Origin: Acheta domesticus
Lineage: Eukaryota; Arthropoda; Insecta; Orthoptera; Gryllidae
Length of the DNA stretch: 64,000 bases
NCBI GenBank assembly: GCA_031308135.1
Contig: JAHLJT010009436.1
Location: 221,107,286 to 221,171,285, forward strand
Reading direction: 5' to 3'
In this document: piece after piece, positions 58,736 through 64,000 of the stretch
Layout: each line of letters starts with the position of its first letter
Numbering within the stretch: position 1 is the first letter of the stretch
The notes under the pieces: generated by a model
The model's input: the letters and a program-made list of their open reading frames with translations, nothing else
Told to the model about the DNA's origin: nothing
Database searches by the model: none
Translations under genes and position numbers: made by a program

Positions 58736-61079
58736 AAGAGATCATGAGACGAGACAGGTCATCAAATTCGATGTTAAAAAGGTGTAGAGAAACCTTTTAT
58801 AAAAAATGTTATTGGTAATGAAAACAAAATACATTTTAACGCGGACAAAATGCACTTCTTTCCCATTTCACGTATCTGAAAACAAAAACAGCAAAATGCA
58901 GGGGTTAATGAAAACGTATAAATTGAATGTGCAGGCAAAAAATACAAAACAATGCGACCGAAATGAAAATCAACAAATTTAATAAACGGGCTCTATTCAT
59001 ATAGCTGAGTTCATGAAAGCCGACGACAAACTTTTACAATCAAGAGCATCACCTTCAATTCAAGCTTGTAAGGTGCTGAGTTGTGTGCATATTCTATTAC
59101 AGTAAGTAACGTTTACTACCTAGTACTACCATTACACTATGTAAATATCCAATTTATCGTCTACGTAGTCATGTATTCCCGTAAAAAATCTATGTAGTCA
59201 TTTTGACGGTAACGTTTAGTTTTGGAGGTACCAATAAAGAAAAAGTTGTTTTTTTTAGTGTACCGTCCGACTGGCCAACTGAAAAAACACAAAAATTTAA
59301 GCCGATCGCTCTAGCAAAACTCTAGGGTCTGCGAATTTGAAATGGATCTTTTAATTTTTAGGAATACTTTGTATGGAGCCTTTAGGACATTTTCAAACGT
59401 TTCCGAAATGACTTCAATAGTGAAAATTGCTCATTATGCTCAAATAGAGAAAATTGCATTTAATAATATACCAAACGTCCAAATTGTATGAAAACGTCGA
59501 ACATTTCAAACGAAAAAATATTAAAACGCATCTTACACCATTATTGAAGCTTGACATATACTTTCTTTATGCAATTTATTCCCCTGAATTAGCTCTCTGA
59601 TCTCAAGTACACTTTTTATTAAAATATTTGCTGTTTGACTGTGTTTAGAGCAAATCCTACGAAAGGTGCCCAACAGAGATCCAGTTTTTTTCCTTTGCAG
59701 TTTTTGTAAAAACGGAGCACAATACACTGAATTCTATGTCAGAAGTGCTAATTTCATTATCGCTAAAATCTCTCGAACTTTGTTTGTCGATGAGAGTTTT
59801 TCCAGAGATTGCTCAAGTATTAATAGAATACAAGTTGCAGTACTGTATTATTAAGTGACCGTTACACATAAAACTGGGAAGTAAGAGCCACTAGTTGTAC
59901 TAACGATTTGTTTCAAGACAATAGAGAAACTTCGTAGTTCCCATTGCCAGTAGAAATATCAAATCCTGTAACTGAGTACGTGACATGTCGCGTTGCCTTA
60001 AGTAATGAGTAAATCTTGAAGAGAATACTTCAAATGTACCTGCGACCTTTGTAGTAAGATCAACATTTGGCCCACCATTCGGGCCTTCTTAAGAGCAAAA
60101 TACTTCATATCACAATTATTCACGCAGACGGGAGCTACCTCCCACAGGTTCGTGGAGCAGACGGTCCCACGGCAACCAACGGCGCCACCTGACCCGCCAA
60201 ATACGAAGTACAATGCAGGGCATCACCTAATGAGGCAACGACGCGTAGGCGACTCGGGCGACGGATAAGGCTGCACATTGCCTTTCTGCCTGTCGCAACC
60301 GCGCGCCATCGACCGCGGCTCGCCTTGCCTCACGTTGCAACACGTGCACTGCTGCGTAAGTGGCCCAAGGCGGCGCCCTGGGTTCGATACGAAGCTCGGT
60401 TGCCCGGCCGGCTCGTCGTCAAGAAACAAACGCGTGTCGATTGCACTTAAGTGCTATACGGTCAAGACGCTAGGACGATACGACGCAAGTCACGAGGTCC
60501 TGATTTCTTTAAGATACGGAATACATAAAGAAGGTGGATCGAGTGACACAATGAAGCTGTGAAGAAAGTAATCATTCTATTAAGAATGGAAAATACAGCA
60601 TTACAAAGAAAAACAAGTTTTCCTGAAAAAAAAAATGCATTCGCAGAAATAATAAGATCGTTTATTAAAACATGGTTATGATTTAAATATTTGAAATAAT
60701 CTATGGACATACCAACATCAAGCACGTAAGAGCAAGTTACAAATTTACAAAATTATTCGCTATATCGTGTATCACCATTAACATTATTGTTGTTAAAATC
60801 TTGATTCCCTATCCTATTTTCCACATTTTCACTTCCCTTTGATCAAAATCCCGCAGATAGAAAAACACTTCCTGAAGGAAAAAATACCCATAATCGTATA
60901 CCACATTATCGTTTTTTTCTTCTACGAGCCATAATACTTCAATATACACAAGTTTCATTCATCGAAACGGCTTATTCCATCACTATAGTCGCTAGAGTGA
61001 CGCATTTTATTTCGTGCGAACGAGGTCCAAATTGAGCATTGATGTTAGTCATCCTGTACTCTTTTTATCACGCGCAGAA
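58736..61079. other. AT-rich sequence with a GC-balanced patch, no gene
   Basis: The patch 60130-60450 contains TGGGTTCGATACG (60389-60401), which resembles a Pol III B box, but no A box at proper spacing. Otherwise short frames only. Confidence 0.4.
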
Positions 61080-61440
61080 CTGCAGACGAGTGTTGGGCGT
61101 GCGGCGCGTCGCAAACCGCAAAGCCGGCGGAGGGGCGGTTTGCGCGCGCAGCAGCCGCTGCCACCGCGAGCGGCCCAGCCACCCGCTCCCACCCGCTGCG
61201 CGCCGCGCCGCCCCGCGCCGCGCAGGCAAGAATTTCCATGAGAAGTTGCCGGCGCCGGCACAACTTCCGCCCAAATTCATGAACTTCGAATTTCGCCGCC
61301 TCCGCTTCGGCCTCATGCTCACGTAATGCGGTTAACGTGACGCGCCCCGCCCCCTCCTCCGTCCCCGCCCACGCGTCGGCTGCACGACGCCGCCGCCGTC
61401 GCAACGTCTCCGCCCCGCGCCGCACCAGTGGTTTCGCTTA
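61080..61440. other. CpG-rich island
   Basis: Dense CpG at 61120-61240, an AT-containing centre (CCAAATTCATGAACTTCG, 61273-61290), then a second GC block to 61430. Five overlapping frames on both strands are Arg/Ala/Pro-rich and compositional. Confidence 0.62.
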
Positions 61441-63800
61441 ATCAGAAACGATAGGAGTGAAGTACTTGGGGCCTTTAAATCAAGTCCGCTCTTGCTCTAT
61501 TGGCGCTAAATTTGGCTTAATTTTGTTTGTTTTTTCAACCGATCTTTTGAAATTGCTATATTTCGCTATTTCACTGATGAAGAATAAAATTAAAATCATA
61601 TTACAAATAGATCGCTGATGTATCTAAGCCAAAGCCACACATTTTACGGAATTTTCGCTCGCAGATGAAAAAGGTCTTCTAGAATTTGGTGGCATATTCC
61701 GTTTACTTTCAGGACAACCTCCACGAAAATAAATAAGACAGGAGTATATCCCTTGACACCAAACGTCGTTGAATCTCATTACCTTTTTTTTTTCATGACG
61801 AGAAGGAATTAAAAGGAAACTCCTTTGTTTAGTTAATTTAATAAGGTTTTTTCTGACAACAGAGCAACGAAGTGTGAATGCAGTTAGTTTCAGCTCATAA
61901 ATCAATACTTGCAATTAGATTTCAGCTTTCCTCTCGTGTCAACAGCGATTAACACACTTGAAAAAATATATATTTAAAAAAAGTAAATAAATCCCTATCG
62001 CTAACCTGGACAATCGCAGAATTGTCTCTTACTGGAGATTCCTCTTACCCCTCCGAATGGTGCGGTGTCTCTGCTTCCCGCAGTTCGCCGTAGCTTTAGT
62101 TTGAGCAACACCGCGAGATGGTCGAGATAGTTTTTCTAGCTGTAACTAACGTTACATTGCAAGCGAGATCGTGGCTGACGGCCAAAAACAATTAATCCTG
62201 CTCAGTGAAACACGTAAATGACAAACTCCGTAACAGGCTGTAAAGCAACTGAAAGAGAACTGTGATGGAAACTAACTTTCTTGTTCTATTGCTATTTCAG
62301 GAGAAGGTATAACTTACCGTACTGACGAGAACGACACAATAAAATTATAACTATAAACACCACTTCATTCAATTATGCAAGTGATATTTTCATGAAAATA
62401 ATCATCCACCTACAACTAACAGATCAATGAGTATGCCAGAAGCAGAAGAGGCAGTCGCCGCCACCTACGATGCAAGGCGCAAGCGGGTACATAAACAGCA
62501 TGCGTCGTGGAGCGGCAATTACGAAGATAGCGCTGGTGGTGCCGCAGCGGGCCTTTGTGATGTAATTAAATGCTCAGATAAATGGTCGAGATAAACGCTT
62601 TCATTACGTGTACGGTTCGAATGAGTTCGAGCTAAGATCGTAAGACCTTCGGGCACGCCCGCGCTGTTCCTATTTATTGCAGTCACGAAATGTATCGCAA
62701 TGAAATATTCGTAAAGAAATTTGGACCAATTGCGATGAGGAAGTGAAGTGCAGGCTGCAAAAGGAATTGACATGACTGCAATTACGACCATACAAGTAGC
62801 GTCAGAATTCCCCAGCTGGGTAAAAATTGTGCAATTAGATGGAATAACTACGAAAGGTGCTGATAATAAACAATTTCACATCAGAGATTACGTCAAATAT
62901 AAATATTATTACATTTACAAACACAAACAATGCCAACGTTTAGAAATATTAATGATAAAAGTACAATAAGCCTGAGAACGTTATCCAACCTACAAATAGC
63001 ATCAATATTATAGATATCACAATTCGTATTTCTAAACTTCCCTCCACAAACAGGTATTGCTTATCCGTAGCTTCTACAAGACATGATTTTTGTTCTAAGA
63101 TGTATGATTTCTTTGGTATTATAATTTTATTTCTGTTTTTGACAAAAGCTATTTAATTTTGGTAACGTGATAAATCAATGTTTTCATTCGCACGCAGCCT
63201 CTTATTTAACATTGATAAATACTATCATAAGCATGGTGCTTTGATACTGACTAATGGAAGGACAGTTATATATAACATGAATAAATAAAATGTATTACTG
63301 TAACGCATTATGTACACTAATCATCTAATGAATGTGAAAAAAAATATAAACATTAACAGTATTTACTCGTTCCGAAAAGATGCTAGCGAAAGTACTTCTG
63401 AAATCGACGTGTTTCGCTTTTCCTACTTTCTAAAATTTATGAATATAATCATTTTTTCGAGTACAAAATTGTAAACATCTCCTCTACACATGCACCAATG
63501 TTAACCATTTTTGGAAGAGCACTAAAACACTTTAATGCTGACGTATCTGCGCCGTTACGGCTGAGAACCTTAAACAAGGATTTTACGACCGATATTACAG
63601 ATACTGTTGAGGTGATTATAATATTTTCTTCCCGATACTATAGTAAAAGGAGGTCTAGTAAAAATAGTGTAGAATTATACCTTCATTTTCTGCATTTGTA
63701 TTGTGCTAACTATTATTCTCTCTTCTAAATCAATTGTTGTGCGTTACTTATTGACACACCCTCGTAACTCTGTTTTTGTTCTCATTATACAGCAATTATG
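61441..63800. other. AT-rich unique sequence, no gene
   Basis: Short frames of 65-96 codons; no repeat recognised. GC-richer spots near 62440-62520 are short. Confidence 0.45.
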
Positions 63801-64000
63801 CGTCCCCGGTGGCTCATGGATAGCGAGCTCGCTTTCCAATCCATGGCTCCGGTATCGATTCCCGGACGGGGCAAAAACTAATGTTCTCGCGTTTCATTGA
63901 TGTGGCCCAGCTCCTTCAGCTGTGTGCCCATGTAAAAATTCCTCTTCGGTAGAGAGCGCCAAGTACGTGGCACGAGGGGTTGCGATCTACTTACCACAGG
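63801..64000 (+). mobile_element. tRNA-headed SINE-like element, cut by the window edge
   Basis: The head begins GTCCCCGGTGGCTCATGG with D-arm-like GCTC/GAGC pairing (63811-63828). It continues to a B box in GGTATCGATTCCCGG with a 4-bp T-stem CCGG/CCGG, then CGGGGC, complementary to CCCCG at the start. The body after 63875 has no match elsewhere in the window. It differs from the head at 10266, so it is a separate SINE family or a decayed tRNA gene. Confidence 0.6.

Noticed and set aside
60389..60401. B-box-like TGGGTTCGATACG
   Set aside because: No A box at proper spacing and no tRNA fold; kept only as a note in the regional entry.

Overview
The window looks like non-coding nuclear DNA from an animal, most likely an insect. 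I could not support a single protein-coding gene, rRNA, canonical tRNA, CRISPR array or bacterial operon on either strand. The evidence for an insect-type genome is indirect: AT-rich unique sequence, many AAT/ATT, AT, CT and TG microsatellites, tRNA-derived SINEs, and DNA elements with 8-bp target duplications. A hemimetabolous insect with a large genome would fit, but I cannot name a lineage.

The dominant feature is an alternation of AT-rich sequence with about 28 short islands (roughly 150-650 bp) that are GC-dominated and full of CpG. They are dense from about 2.7 to 35.4 kb, absent from about 35.4 to 42.4 kb, and sparser from 42.4 to 61.4 kb. Several carry purine or pyrimidine tracts on one flank. 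Several enclose short AT cores resembling homeodomain sites (TTTAT, TAATTA, an exact K50 paired dimer TAATCGGATTA, a Hox-Exd core TGATTTAT, an octamer ATGCAAAT between TAATTA motifs), or contain GCCGCCAT and (GA)n motifs. This would fit the regulatory landscape of a developmental gene lying outside the window, but that is inference.

Mobile DNA resolves into a few families. (1) Two hAT-type elements have perfect 8-bp target duplications: a 736-bp MITE (4217-4952) and a 2142-bp element (52438-54579). (2) An unidentified family (copies near 16703-18164, 37124-37764 and 52518-54050) is built from diverged monomers of about 306 bp; its third copy lies nested inside the 2142-bp hAT element. (3) A SINE of about 560 bp on the minus strand (13843-14400 and 55843-56403, the latter with a 9-bp target duplication) has a degraded headless relative at 58480-58735. 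(4) Two other tRNA-headed SINE-like sequences occur at 10266-10660 and at the right edge (63801-64000). (5) AAT-flanked or short repeated segments occur at 31937-32214, 36761-36843, 38698-38960, 50042-50158 and 50655-50763.

The remaining stretches are AT-rich unique sequence with only short ORFs whose composition gives no reason to call them genes.
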